Below are positions 1 to 8,448 of a DNA stretch of 64,000 nucleotides, piece after piece. Positions within the stretch are counted from its first letter, which is position 1; each line of letters starts with the position of its first letter. Below the pieces are notes generated by a model. It did no database searches. It saw only the letters and a program-made list of their open reading frames with translations, and was not told where the DNA came from. Source of the DNA: Halobaculum sp. CBA1158 (lineage in GTDB: Archaea; Halobacteriota; Halobacteria; Halobacteriales; Haloferacaceae); assembly GCF_021431925.1 (NCBI RefSeq), contig NZ_CP090371.1:310001-374000 (forward strand). Direction: 5' to 3'. The position numbers were made by a program, and so were the translations under genes.

Positions 1-544
1 TGCCGCCGCCCGCACCGTCCGCGGCGTCGGGACCGTGCTCGCCGTCGTCGTCGGTGGCGTCGTCGCCGGCGGCGTCCGCGCTCGCGTCGCCGTCGAGCGC
101 GTCCGCCCCGTCCTCACGGGCCGCTTCGCTCCCCGTTCGACCCGAGGACTCGCTCAGCCCGTCCACCCCTTCCTCGGCCATCGTCCGGAGGTCGTCCTCG
201 ACGCCGGTCGGATCGATGTCGGTCCCGCCCGTCTCGTCGATCTCGCCGAGCATCGCGTCGAGCAGGTCGACCGCCTCGAACAGCCGGTCCATCAGGTCGC
301 CCGACACCGTCATGTCGCCGCCGCGGACCTCGTCGAGCAGGTCCTCCATCGCGTGCGCGAGCCCGGAGAAGTCGCCGAAGCCCATCGCCGCGGCGTTCCC
401 CTTCAGCGTGTGGGCGGTCCGGAAGATGGCGTCCATCGCCTCCGGGTCGTCCGGGTCCGACTCCAGCGCGAGCAGCGAGTTGTTCAGCTCCGTGATCCCC
501 TCCTCGGACTCGCGGACGAACGCGCGGATGTGGGCGTCGCTCAC
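1..544 (-). CDS. cheA: chemotaxis histidine kinase CheA (N-terminal part, cut by window edge)
   Basis: CheA is the cytoplasmic kinase that autophosphorylates a histidine in its Hpt domain and passes phosphate to CheY and CheB under control of receptors and CheW. Only the first 181 codons are inside the window. The Hpt domain is clear: an N-terminal helix (SDAHIRAFVRESEEG) followed by the phosphorylatable His in TAHTLKGNAAAMGF at about residues 44-57. After the Hpt domain comes an acidic, Ser/Ala-rich linker running off the edge. The start is a GTG at 544, chosen because GGAGGT (552-557 on this strand) sits 7 nt upstream and no in-frame ATG fits. The gene lies 49 nt after cheB on the same strand, so the two are probably co-transcribed. 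Dimerisation, kinase and CheW-like domains are outside the window. Confidence 0.93.
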   Translation of the reverse strand, partial: MSDAHIRAFVRESEEGITELNNSLLALESDPDDPEAMDAIFRTAHTLKGNAAAMGFGDFSGLAHAMEDLLDEVRGGDMTVSGDLMDRLFEAVDLLDAMLGEIDETGGTDIDPTGVEDDLRTMAEEGVDGLSESSGRTGSEAAREDGADALDGDASADAAGDDATDDDGEHGPDAADGAGGG

Positions 545-593
545 GCGGACCACCTCCGGCGGAACGCGGTCGCCCGACGCGACTCGCCGCGGA

Positions 594-1679
594 TCACGCG
601 TGCTCACCCGTGATTCCCGCGGCGATGTCCTCGAGCGGCGCGACGGTGTCGACGCAGCCGGTCTCGGCGGCCCGCTTGGGCATCCCGTACACGACGCAGG
701 AGTCCTCGTCCTGTGCGAGCACGCGAGCGCCGGCACGCGAGAGCGCCCGCACCCCGTCGGTGCCGTCCGACCCCATGCCGGTGAGGACGACGCCGACGAC
801 CGGGTCGTCGACCACCTCGGCGACGGACTCCATCGTCACGTTCGCCGAGGGGCGCACGCCCTGTCCGCGGTCCTCGTCGATCACGCTCAGGCGCAGACGA
901 CCGTCGCGTGCGTTCGCTACCTCCAGGTGGTGCCCGCCGCGGGCGACCGCGAGTTCGCCGCGCCCGATGCGCATGCCGTCCTCTGCCTCTCGGACCGACA
1001 GCTCGCAGGCGGCGTCGAGTCGGTCGGCGAACCGACCGGTGAACGCCTCCGGCATGTGTTGGACGACGATCCCGCGCAGGTCCGCGCCGCCCGGCAGCGC
1101 CGAGAGAACGCGCTCGACGGCGTCGGGACCGCCGGTCGACGAGCCGATGACCAGCGTCGTGTTGGGTTCGATCGCCGTCGCCGTCGGCTCGCTCTCGGTC
1201 GCTTCGGCCGCTCCGGCGCTGCCGGCGGCGGCGGTCGCTCGCGCCTCGCGGCGTTCCGAGCCCGCCGTCGAGAGGTCCGCCTTCGCGACCGAGCGAACCG
1301 TCTCGACGAGCTGTTCCTCCATCCGGGAGACGCCCATCGACACCTCGCCGCCGGGCTTGGCGAAGAAGTCGACCGCGCCGGCGTCCAGCGCCTCGAACGT
1401 CTCCTCGGCCCCCTCGGCGGTGTACGCCGACAGCATCAGCGTCGGCGTCGGTGTGTCCGCCATCAGCCGCTCGACGGCTTCGATGCCGTCCATCCCGGGC
1501 ATCTCCACGTCCATCGTGACCACGTCCGGGTCGCGGTCGGCGACGACCGACAGCGCCTCCCGCCCGTCGCTCGCCTGGCCGACGACCTCCACTCCCCCGG
1601 ACTCCAGGATGTCCGTGATGAGCCCCCGCATGAACCGCGAGTCGTCCACCACGACCGTCCGCGGCGCGCGAGCGCTCAC
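594..1679 (-). CDS. cheB: chemotaxis protein-glutamate methylesterase CheB
   Basis: CheB removes methyl groups from receptor glutamates (and deamidates glutamines) to adapt the chemotaxis response. The 361-residue product has the full two-domain plan. The receiver domain (1-120) shows the acidic pair D12-D13, phosphoacceptor D57 in MDVEMPG, and K108 in FAKPG. A linker of Ala, Glu and Thr follows (about 130-172). The esterase domain carries the catalytic triad positions: S181 in GSSTGGP, H208 in QHMP, D305 in GMGSDGTDG. The start is GTG at 1679, with a GGGGTG ribosome site just upstream. It precedes cheA on the same strand and is divergent from cheW. Length and motifs are normal for the family. 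Confidence 0.97.
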   Translation of the reverse strand: MSARAPRTVVVDDSRFMRGLITDILESGGVEVVGQASDGREALSVVADRDPDVVTMDVEMPGMDGIEAVERLMADTPTPTLMLSAYTAEGAEETFEALDAGAVDFFAKPGGEVSMGVSRMEEQLVETVRSVAKADLSTAGSERREARATAAAGSAGAAEATESEPTATAIEPNTTLVIGSSTGGPDAVERVLSALPGGADLRGIVVQHMPEAFTGRFADRLDAACELSVREAEDGMRIGRGELAVARGGHHLEVANARDGRLRLSVIDEDRGQGVRPSANVTMESVAEVVDDPVVGVVLTGMGSDGTDGVRALSRAGARVLAQDEDSCVVYGMPKRAAETGCVDTVAPLEDIAAGITGEHA

Positions 1680-1738
1680 GGCGCACCCCCAGCCGTCCGG
1701 TCGGCGTCTCGAGTCATGTTCCGGCGTACCGATACGCG

Positions 1739-1750
1739 GTTATTGAAGGC
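1739..1750 (-). promoter_or_regulatory. TATA-like promoter element for cheB-cheA
   Basis: Read on the minus strand, an A/T-rich block CTTCAATAACCG interrupts GC-rich sequence about 60 nt before the cheB GTG. It would give a short leader containing the GGGGTG ribosome site. The same 140-bp gap holds a CGTTAAGC block at about 1788-1796, some 25 nt before cheW, which fits a leaderless cheW promoter. Both assignments rest on sequence and spacing only. Confidence 0.45.
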
Positions 1751-1819
1751 TCCGTCCCGAATTTCAGGCGTGATACCTCGTGCGCTACCGTTAAGCGGAG
1801 CCCTCGAGGGAGTGGTGAT

Positions 1820-2269
1820 ATGGCAAGCAGCCAGCGCGCGACCGACGCCGACGCCGGCGGCGACGAGCCGACGCAGGTGCTCGAGTTCGGACTGGGCGAG
1901 GAGACGTACTGCCTCGACATCGCGTACATCGACGAGATCGTCGACGCGGGCGATCTCACGGCGATCCCCAACTCCCCGCGCCACGTCGAGGGCGTGATGG
2001 ACCTGCGCGGGAAGACGACGACGATCATCGACCCCAAGACGCTGCTGGGCGTCGCCGACACCGGCGCACGCGAACGGATCATCGTGTTCGACCCCGAGGA
2101 GACCGACGACGGCGGCACGGTCGGCTGGGTCGTCGACGAGGTGTTCCAGGTGCGCGACGTCTCCCCCGACCAGGTGGACGAGACGACGACCGCCGGCGAC
2201 GACGACGTGCGCGGGATCGTCAAGGGCGACGACCGGTTCGTCGTCTGGGTCGAACCCCGCACGGAGTAG
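1820..2269 (+). CDS. cheW: chemotaxis coupling protein CheW
   Basis: CheW links chemoreceptors to the CheA kinase at the membrane-associated signalling array. The 149-residue protein is a single CheW domain after a short acidic tail (residues 1-18): VLEFGLGEETYCLDI starts the fold, ITAIP-type and NSPRHVEGVMDLRG motifs follow at about 48-66, and the C-terminal strand is WVVDEVFQV. The RG of DLRGKTTTIID is the conserved receptor/kinase contact segment of the family. It is transcribed divergently from cheB-cheA. Length is typical for haloarchaeal CheW, which carries an N-terminal acidic extension compared with bacteria. Confidence 0.95.
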   Translation: MASSQRATDADAGGDEPTQVLEFGLGEETYCLDIAYIDEIVDAGDLTAIPNSPRHVEGVMDLRGKTTTIIDPKTLLGVADTGARERIIVFDPEETDDGGTVGWVVDEVFQVRDVSPDQVDETTTAGDDDVRGIVKGDDRFVVWVEPRTE

Positions 2270-2420
2270 ACCGAACCGGACACGGAGTCGATCGGAATTC
2301 GAACGGAGCGGGTCACCGCTGTCCTTCCGGGTCAGCGCAGTCCCGCGGTATCGCCGGGTCGCTATCACGCGTGAGTCTCGGGAGCCAACCCTTATGCGAC
2401 ACCTCGGGCGTTCCCCGAGT

Positions 2421-3116
2421 ATGCGCGTTTCGACCGGAGTGACGGGATTCGACGACGTCGTCGGCGGGGGGATCCCGGCCGAACGGCTGTACGTCGTCTG
2501 TGGGCCGCCCGGAAGCGGCAAGACCACGTTCTCGGCGCAGTTCGTCGCCGAGGGCGCGGCCACGGGCGATCGGTGTCTGTTCATCAGCATGCACGAGAGC
2601 CGCGACGACCTCCGAGCCGACATGGACTCCTACGAGTTCGGGTTCGGCGAGGCGCTCGACTCCGGTTCGGTGACGTTCCTGGACGCATTCTCCTCGGAGG
2701 GCAAGCGCTTCTTCGGCATGCCCGGGGACCGCCGGGACGTGAACAGCGTCACCAACCGGATCAGTTCGTTCATCGAGTCGCGCGACATCGACCGCGTCGT
2801 CATCGACTCGACGATGCTGATGCGGTATCTCCTCGACGACTCGGACGCGACGATCATGCGGTTCCTCTCGGCGCTCAAGCGAACCAGCGCGACGACGTTC
2901 CTCATCTCCGAGATGACCGACCCCTCGGCGTACGCCGACGAGCACTTCCTCGCACACGGGGTCGTGTTCTTCCACAACTACATGGAAGACGACGGGATGC
3001 GCCGCGGGGTTCAGGTCGTGAAGATGCGCGGCGTCGACGCCGACACGGACATCCAGGACGTCGAGTTCACCGACGCCGGACTCGTCGTCGGCGACGGCAA
3101 GCCGGTCACCCAGTGA
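2421..3116 (+). CDS. KaiC-like RecA-superfamily ATPase, chemotaxis-linked
   Basis: The 231-residue protein is a single RecA-fold ATPase of the KaiC/RAD55 kind (cytoplasmic). It begins with the family opening STGVTGFDDVVGGGIP. Walker A is GPPGSGKTT (28-36), an HES acidic position follows (E59), and Walker B is RVVIDS with D129. There is no DNA-binding or second ATPase domain. I start at the second ATG (2421) because a TATA-like CCCTTATG lies about 30 nt upstream, consistent with a leaderless mRNA; the ATG at 2394 falls within that element. Its stop overlaps the next start (TGATG), so translation is probably coupled. Position right after cheW suggests a sensory role, but substrate and partner are unknown. 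Confidence 0.85.
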   Translation: MRVSTGVTGFDDVVGGGIPAERLYVVCGPPGSGKTTFSAQFVAEGAATGDRCLFISMHESRDDLRADMDSYEFGFGEALDSGSVTFLDAFSSEGKRFFGMPGDRRDVNSVTNRISSFIESRDIDRVVIDSTMLMRYLLDDSDATIMRFLSALKRTSATTFLISEMTDPSAYADEHFLAHGVVFFHNYMEDDGMRRGVQVVKMRGVDADTDIQDVEFTDAGLVVGDGKPVTQ

Positions 3117-3574
3117 TGTACGAGGACACGCTGGGGACCGACTGGGACGACATCTCCGAGGAGGAGGCGATCCGGCGGGCGTACGCCCTCGGGGTCGCGG
3201 CGACGTTCGGCGAAGGGGACTCCGAGGAGATCGACAGGCTTCGGGACGCGCTCGACACCTCCTACGACCGCAGCATCATCGATCTCGCCTATCAAGAGGG
3301 GAAACAGGAGGCCGGAGTCGTCCGCGCGGACAGCGAGGCCGACTCCGCGGAGGCGGTGTGGGAACAGCTCGTCGAGGGCGTCCCCGGTCCGGCCGACCGC
3401 CGCGAGCTCGAGGAGGACGCGAACTCCCCGGTCGACCGACCGATCGGCGCTACGGCGTTCCCGACGGCGCTCGAACGAGCCGGCCTGCTCGACGGGGGCG
3501 AGAACCTGGACGCGCTCGGGTTCCCCGACCTGCTCGGCACGCGACCGGGTCGCGACGACGACGCGGGGGCGTGA
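3116..3574 (+). CDS. small acidic haloarchaeal protein of unknown function
   Basis: I do not recognise this 152-residue family. It opens MYEDTLGTDWDDISEEEAIRRAYALGVAATFGE and is rich in Asp and Glu, with helical, amphipathic spacing in residues 10-80 and a more extended Pro/Gly-rich tail. No cysteine motif, membrane segment or nucleotide site is seen. The ATG overlaps the stop of the KaiC-like gene by one base, which strongly suggests that the two proteins are made together and perhaps interact. A degenerate RecA-fold gene follows 74 nt later. Membership of a chemotaxis-associated signalling unit is inference from position only. Confidence 0.75.
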   Translation: MYEDTLGTDWDDISEEEAIRRAYALGVAATFGEGDSEEIDRLRDALDTSYDRSIIDLAYQEGKQEAGVVRADSEADSAEAVWEQLVEGVPGPADRRELEEDANSPVDRPIGATAFPTALERAGLLDGGENLDALGFPDLLGTRPGRDDDAGA

Positions 3575-3648
3575 CCGTGTCCCCGTTGGGTCGGCCCCTC
3601 CCGTCGGTTTGGACAAAGGTTTTAGCAGTCCGTCGCATCCTGACTGGT

Positions 3649-4275
3649 ATGCTGGAGGACGCCCCGCTGTCCCTCGATGACGGCGGAGGAGGCAAGAGCC
3701 TCCTCATCGCCGGTCCCCCGATGACCGGCAAGTACGATCTCATGCTCCGCCTGCTGGCGGACGCCGGAGAGCGTGGCGTCCTCATCACCACCGGCGATCC
3801 CGCAGAGCGGGTCCGCAGCGACTACGCCGACGTGGCGGGCGTCGACCCCGAGTCTGTCGGCATCGTTGACTGCGTCTCGAAACAGCGCGGCGGCGACCTC
3901 CTCGAGGACGACCTCGTTAGGTACGCCTCCTCGCCGAAGAACGTCACCGACATCGGCATGAAGTTCACCGACCTCTATGAGGTGTTCCGCGACTTCGACG
4001 TGCCGGTCGGCGTCGGGATCCACTCGCTGTCGGAACTGCTGATGTACCTCGACCCGCAGGACGTCTACCAGTTCGTCCGGGTGCTCACGCGACAGGTCCA
4101 AAGCGAGGGGTGGACCACCGTCGCAGTCATCGGTTCGACGATGCACGACGAGCAGACGCTCCACACGATGTACGAGCCGTTCGACACTGTGATCAACACC
4201 CGCGAGCAGGACGGCGCACGCGAGCTTCGCGTCCGCGAGCGCCAGCAGGCGAGCACCGCCTGGACGACGTTCTGA
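3649..4275 (+). CDS. DUF7504-type degenerate RecA-fold protein
   Basis: A 208-residue cytoplasmic protein resembling the DUF7504 (HTR-like) family known mainly from haloarchaea. The Walker A-like motif AGPPMTGKYDLMLRLL (about 21-36) retains GK but then has Tyr where ATPases usually have Ser/Thr, so nucleotide hydrolysis is doubtful. The central region keeps a RecA-like alternation of strands (GVLITTGDPAERV, VGIVDCVS, VGVGIHSLSELLMYL). The start at 3649 is supported by a TATA-like GGTTTTAG block about 25-30 nt upstream, fitting a leaderless transcript. It follows the KaiC-like gene and its small partner, making a set of RecA-fold proteins beside the chemotaxis genes. Function is unproven. Confidence 0.8.
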   Translation: MLEDAPLSLDDGGGGKSLLIAGPPMTGKYDLMLRLLADAGERGVLITTGDPAERVRSDYADVAGVDPESVGIVDCVSKQRGGDLLEDDLVRYASSPKNVTDIGMKFTDLYEVFRDFDVPVGVGIHSLSELLMYLDPQDVYQFVRVLTRQVQSEGWTTVAVIGSTMHDEQTLHTMYEPFDTVINTREQDGARELRVRERQQASTAWTTF

Positions 4276-4367
4276 GTCCCGGCCGGCACGCGTTCTCACT
4301 CATTCCGGCACCGATCGACGGCCGTGCCCTCGGACGCGGCACACTCGCGACCCCCGGAGCGTCGCGG

Positions 4368-4432
4368 ACGTCGTCGCCGTCGTCACCGCCGCCATCGTCA
4401 CCGTCGCCGTCGCCGTCGTCACTGTCGCCGCG
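4368..4432. repeat. low-complexity GTCGCC/GTCACC run in the gap before DUF5783
   Basis: The 303-bp gap between the DUF7504-type gene and the DUF5783 gene contains a run of imperfect triplet-based repeats (cgtcgc/cgtcac). Frames across it give only Asp/Gly or Ser/Pro runs and no credible gene. A TATA-like GCGTTTTACCC lies at about 4547-4557, 25-30 nt before the next ATG, and is the probable leaderless promoter for that gene. Confidence 0.5.
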
Positions 4433-4578
4433 CCGGCTACGGATCGCTTCCATCGTCGGCGTCCGACCGATGAGTCGTCTCTCGCGGCATCGCCGTCGCG
4501 ACCGCCATTCGATATCGCGGCATTCGATTTACGAAGTCGACCGTCGCGTTTTACCCTCCGGCCGCGGATCCCTCCACA

Positions 4579-4914
4579 ATGGCCGAGTTCGACGCCGAGC
4601 GCTTCGAGGACAAGTACGCGAACTACTTCACGGAGCTCCAGCGCGCGTACAAGAACGCCTTCGAGACCATGAACGAGCGGTACGACTCCGAGCTGATCCA
4701 CGCGATCGACCAGCAGATCCTCAACGAGTCGGAGCCGTTCTACGACGAGGAGACGGGGGCGTTCAGCGTCGAGCTTCCGCCCAACCCCACCGAACGCCTG
4801 ACGGCCATCGTGGTCGACGACGAGAAGCTGACCGAGACGCTCGAGCGCTACGTCGCGGAGATCGAATCACAGCTGTATCGCGTGTTCGACCTCGAGCCGC
4901 CGGGCGAGGAGTGA
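4579..4914 (+). CDS. DUF5783-type haloarchaeal protein
   Basis: A 111-residue acidic protein, MAEFDAERFEDKYANYFTELQ at the start, predicted mostly helical, with no cysteines, signal or membrane segment. I recall this as the haloarchaeal DUF5783 family, whose function is unknown. Residues 10-60 look amphipathic and could form a helical hairpin or coiled coil; the second half (NPTERLTAIVVDDEKLTETLERYVAEIESQLYR) is again strand-helix. The promoter spacing fits a leaderless mRNA. The next gene, a NifU-domain protein, follows 70 nt downstream in the same direction with its own A/T-rich element, so the two may be separate units. Confidence 0.8.
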   Translation: MAEFDAERFEDKYANYFTELQRAYKNAFETMNERYDSELIHAIDQQILNESEPFYDEETGAFSVELPPNPTERLTAIVVDDEKLTETLERYVAEIESQLYRVFDLEPPGEE

Positions 4915-4984
4915 GTTCCCGAACGCGTTCGGGCGATTCCCCCGAGCACAAGCTTGAAACCCTCGTGCCGCCAAGCGTACGCTA

Positions 4985-5374
4985 ATGAGCGCAGACTCAG
5001 CCGACGACGGCGGCGAGGACGAGCTTCGCGACCGCGTCACGAACTTCCTTCGGCGCAACTTCCCGCAGATCCAGATGCACGGCGGCAGCGCGGCGATCCA
5101 GCACCTCGACCGCGAGACGGGCGAGGTGCACATCTCGCTGGGCGGTGCCTGCTCCGGCTGTGGCATCTCCCCGATGACGATCCAGGCGATCAAGTCGCGG
5201 ATGACCAAGGAGATCGCCGAGATCAACGAGGTCGTCGCCGACACCGGTATGGATGCGGGCGCGGACGGCGACCTCGGCGGCATGGGGCACTCCGACGGCG
5301 GCATGTCCCCCTCGTTCCCCGGCGACTCCTCCGACGACGCGGAGGACGACGAGGGGCCGCAGGCCCCGTTCTGA
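4985..5374 (+). CDS. NifU-like iron-sulfur scaffold protein
   Basis: NifU C-terminal-type domains bind a labile Fe-S cluster and pass it to target proteins in the cytoplasm. The 129-residue product has the domain at 11-85, with the defining GGACSGCGISPMTIQ motif holding C56 and C59, preceded by the usual PQIQMHGG. The rest (about 90-129) is an acidic Gly/Asp/Ser tail that looks disordered, a common haloarchaeal addition. Normal stand-alone domains are 75-100 residues. An A/T-rich AAGCTTGAAACC block lies about 30 nt upstream. No sufBCD genes are nearby, so the context adds little beyond a housekeeping role. Confidence 0.92.
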   Translation: MSADSADDGGEDELRDRVTNFLRRNFPQIQMHGGSAAIQHLDRETGEVHISLGGACSGCGISPMTIQAIKSRMTKEIAEINEVVADTGMDAGADGDLGGMGHSDGGMSPSFPGDSSDDAEDDEGPQAPF

Positions 5375-5637
5375 CGCGTCGACGGTCTCGTTCTCGTCTC
5401 TCGCTTTTCGCATCACCTGCCGAGCGGTCGCGCACGCGGTCCCGCGGTCCGTAACCGACTGAATGCCCGTATATTAGCCGAACAAGCGTTCTCGACGGGA
5501 AATCCGGACTCGTTGCGATCCCCGGCGACCGACTCGATAAACTACTGAACGCGATATCGAATCTGTGATCCGTTCCTGGACTCGGCTCGCTCGGAGAGAC
5601 CAGAAGAGGGATTACCGGCGAGCGGGACTCGGGAGAT

Positions 5638-7227
5638 ATGAGCGACGACACGCCCGAGAACGTGCTGTTCGTCGTGCTCGACACGGTCCGAAAAGACCGC
5701 CTCGGGCCGTACGGCTACGACGGGGGGACGACGCCTGGGCTGGACGCGTTCTCCGAGGAGGCGACGGTGTTCGAGAACGCGGTCGCCCCCGCCCCGTGGA
5801 CGCTTCCGGTCCACGCGTCGCTGTTCACCGGCATGTACCCCCATCGCCACGGGGCCGACCAGGAGAACCCCTACCTCGAAGGGGCGACGACGCTGGCGGA
5901 GACGCTCTCGGCGGCCGGCTATCGGACGGCCTGCTACTCCTCGAACGCGTGGATCACGCCGTACACCCACCTCACCGACGGGTTCGACGACCAGGACAAC
6001 TTCTTCGAGGTGATGCCGGGCGACCTGCTTTCGGGGCCGCTCGCGAGGGCCTGGAAGGCGATGAACGACAACGACGCCCTCCGGGCGGTCGCGGACAAGC
6101 TCGTCTCGCTGGGCAACGTCGCCCACGAGTACCTCGCCGGCGGCGAGGGGGCCGACTCGAAGACGCCGGCGGTGATCGACCGCACGAAGTCGTTCATCGA
6201 CGACAGCGAGGCCGACGGCGACGACTGGTTCGCGTTCATCAACCTCATGGACGCGCACCTACCGTACCACCCGCCGGAGGAGTACGTCGACGAGTTCGCT
6301 CCCGGCGTCGATTCGACGGCGGTGTGCCAGAACTCCAAGGAATACAACTCCGGCGCGCGCGACATCGGGGACGAGGAGTGGGAGGCGATCCGGGGACTGT
6401 ACGACGCCGAGATCGCACACATCGACGACCAGCTCGCCCGGCTGTTCGACTGGCTGAAGGAGACGGGTCGGTGGGACGACACCGCGGTCGTCGTCTGTGC
6501 CGACCACGGTGAGCTCCACGGCGAGCACGACCTCTACGGCCACGAGTTCTGCCTGTACGACCAGCTGGTCAACGTTCCGCTGCTGGTCAAGCACTCCGAC
6601 CTCGAGGCCGACCGCCGCGACGACACGGTCGAACTGCTCGACGGCTACCACACGGTGCTCGACGCGCTCGGCGTCGAGGGCGGCGACCCGGCCGCCGACG
6701 GCGAGGAGGCCGTCGCGCTCGACCGCACGCGCTCGCTGCTGTCGGAGGAGTACCGCGAGTTCGGCGGCGTCGGCGACGCCGACCGCGACCCGGGCCAGCG
6801 CGCGTCGCCCGACGGCGAGTTCGGCTTCGTCGAGTACTCCCGCCCCGTGGTCGAACTGAAACAACTGGAGGAGAAGGCCTCGAGCGCGGGCATCGACCTG
6901 CCCGAGGACTCCCGGTTCTACTCCCGGATGCGCGCGGCCCGTAGCACGGACGCCAAGTACGTCCGGATCGACCGGGTCCCCGACGAGGCGTTCCGGCTCG
7001 ACGAGGACCCCGCGGAGGAGCACGACGTCGCCGACGCGGTCGGTGCCCCCGGGGACGCCGACCGCGACGACCGGATCGCCGAGGCCGAGTCGCGCCTCGC
7101 CGACTTCGAGGCGGCCGCCGGCGGGGCCTGGACGGACGCCGACGACGCCGAGGTGACCGACGACTCGCTCGAGGAGATGGACGAAGAGGCGACCGAACGA
7201 CTGCGCGATCTGGGATACGTCGAATAA
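5638..7227 (+). CDS. sulfatase-superfamily hydrolase (Thr-type, non-formylglycine)
   Basis: A 529-residue soluble protein of the sulfatase/alkaline-phosphatase superfamily. It has the metal-binding start VLFVVLDTVRKDRLGPYGY (D15), the nucleophile region WTLPVHASLFTGMYPHRHG (54-72), a DAHLPYHPP segment, and the metal site CADHGELHGEHDLYGHE at about 284. In true sulfatases the nucleophile region reads C/S-x-P-S-R; here it is T55-L-P-V-H, so no formylglycine can form and Arg is missing. A phosphoester or phosphonate hydrolase, or phosphoglycerol-type transferase, is therefore as likely as a sulfatase. No signal peptide or transmembrane helix is present, unlike lipoteichoic-acid synthases. The last 180 residues are acidic and variable. 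The start has a TATA-like AGGGATTACC about 25 nt upstream. Confidence 0.85.
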   Translation: MSDDTPENVLFVVLDTVRKDRLGPYGYDGGTTPGLDAFSEEATVFENAVAPAPWTLPVHASLFTGMYPHRHGADQENPYLEGATTLAETLSAAGYRTACYSSNAWITPYTHLTDGFDDQDNFFEVMPGDLLSGPLARAWKAMNDNDALRAVADKLVSLGNVAHEYLAGGEGADSKTPAVIDRTKSFIDDSEADGDDWFAFINLMDAHLPYHPPEEYVDEFAPGVDSTAVCQNSKEYNSGARDIGDEEWEAIRGLYDAEIAHIDDQLARLFDWLKETGRWDDTAVVVCADHGELHGEHDLYGHEFCLYDQLVNVPLLVKHSDLEADRRDDTVELLDGYHTVLDALGVEGGDPAADGEEAVALDRTRSLLSEEYREFGGVGDADRDPGQRASPDGEFGFVEYSRPVVELKQLEEKASSAGIDLPEDSRFYSRMRAARSTDAKYVRIDRVPDEAFRLDEDPAEEHDVADAVGAPGDADRDDRIAEAESRLADFEAAAGGAWTDADDAEVTDDSLEEMDEEATERLRDLGYVE

Positions 7228-7365
7228 CCTCCGATTCCCGACGGAGTACTTCGATCTCTGTTTCGGTTCCGTTTGGACTCGATCCGCACTACGTGATCCG
7301 ACTGCGGACCGATCACCTCACGATCGGATCCTCGGAGTCACGTCGTCGGGTTCACGTCATCGGAT

Positions 7366-8292
7366 TCACACCTCGATCCGGTCGCGCTCCCACGCCCGGA
7401 GCAGTCCGGTCAGCGTTCGGTTCGTCGGCGCGTCGATCCCGTGACCCTCGGCGCGCTCGACGACCGCGCCGTTGATACAGTCGACCTCGGTGCGCTCGCC
7501 GTCGGCGACGTCTTGGAGCATCGACGAGCGGTTCGCCGCCGTCTCCGAGACGACCGTTTCGACCGCCCCGACGGCGTCGCCGTCGGACAGGCCGATCCCC
7601 TCCGCGCGGGCGACGCGGGCGGTCTCTCGTGCGGCGCGCTCGGCGACGCCGCGGGCGGGACCGGTCGCCAGCGCGCCGTTTCGAACCCGCGCGAGCGCGG
7701 TCACGGCGTTAACGCCGGCGTTGACCGCGAGTTTCTCCCAGCGTCGCCGCGGCATGGCGGGATCGGCCTCGCAGTTCAGCCCCCCCTCGCGGAATGCGCT
7801 GGCGACGCGCTCGGCGCGGTCGCTCGCGGCACCCGCCTCGCCGCCGACGCGGTCGCCGGCGAACTCGCCCACGTGAACCCGGCCGATCCCGGTACAGCGG
7901 ACCGCTCCGGGGCCGACTAGTTCCGCGCCGTAGGTGGCCGATCCGGCGAGCACGCGGTCGCCGAGTTCCGCCGCCAGCGCCTCCTCTGTCAGCCCGTTCG
8001 ACAGCGAGCAGACCACCTCGGGGTCACCGGCGGTGAGGGCTTCGGCCGTCTCGGCCGCGTCGTACGCCTTCACGGTCACGAGCACGAGGTCCGCCGAGAG
8101 GTCCGCCGGCGTCGGGTCGGTCGTCGCGCGCGGTCGCACGCGGGCGTCGAGTTCGCCGACGATCCGGAGTCCCTCCCCGGCGACGTGGCGCGCGTGCGGG
8201 TCGCGGCCGACGAGCGTGACGTGGTGCTCGCGGGCGAGCAGTCCGCCCACGAGACTGCCGAGCGCGCCCGCGCCGAACACGACGATCTCCAT
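7366..8292 (-). CDS. panE: ketopantoate reductase-like protein (PanE/ApbA)
   Basis: PanE reduces 2-dehydropantoate to pantoate with NADPH in coenzyme A synthesis. The 308-residue protein has the N-terminal dinucleotide motif FGAGALGS (6-13), a central TVKAYD segment (73-78), and the catalytic helix with K187, N191 and N195 in RRRWEKLAVNAGVNAVTAL. The C-terminal helical domain is complete. I take the ATG at 8292, where the Rossmann strand begins at residue 2; upstream in-frame sequence lacks family character. It is convergent with the sulfatase-like gene and separated from it by 138 bp with no recognisable gene. Other 2-hydroxyacid oxidoreductases of this fold cannot be excluded. Confidence 0.88.
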   Translation of the reverse strand: MEIVVFGAGALGSLVGGLLAREHHVTLVGRDPHARHVAGEGLRIVGELDARVRPRATTDPTPADLSADLVLVTVKAYDAAETAEALTAGDPEVVCSLSNGLTEEALAAELGDRVLAGSATYGAELVGPGAVRCTGIGRVHVGEFAGDRVGGEAGAASDRAERVASAFREGGLNCEADPAMPRRRWEKLAVNAGVNAVTALARVRNGALATGPARGVAERAARETARVARAEGIGLSDGDAVGAVETVVSETAANRSSMLQDVADGERTEVDCINGAVVERAEGHGIDAPTNRTLTGLLRAWERDRIEV

Positions 8293-8448
8293 GCCCGAGC
8301 GTCCGGCGCGCCCGCAGAAAGCGCTACCGCTGGACACCGAGGTGATTCCACCGACCAGGAGTCGGCTATCGCGGAGGAACAGACTGCAGACCGCGGATCG
8401 CGGACCGCGACCCACGGGAGGCCTCGAAACGTCGCGCCGCGGCCGCCG

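Noticed and set aside
4368-4432. Coding potential in the GTCGCC-type low-complexity run
   Set aside because: Frames give Asp/Gly or Ser/Pro runs only, with no promoter-linked start.
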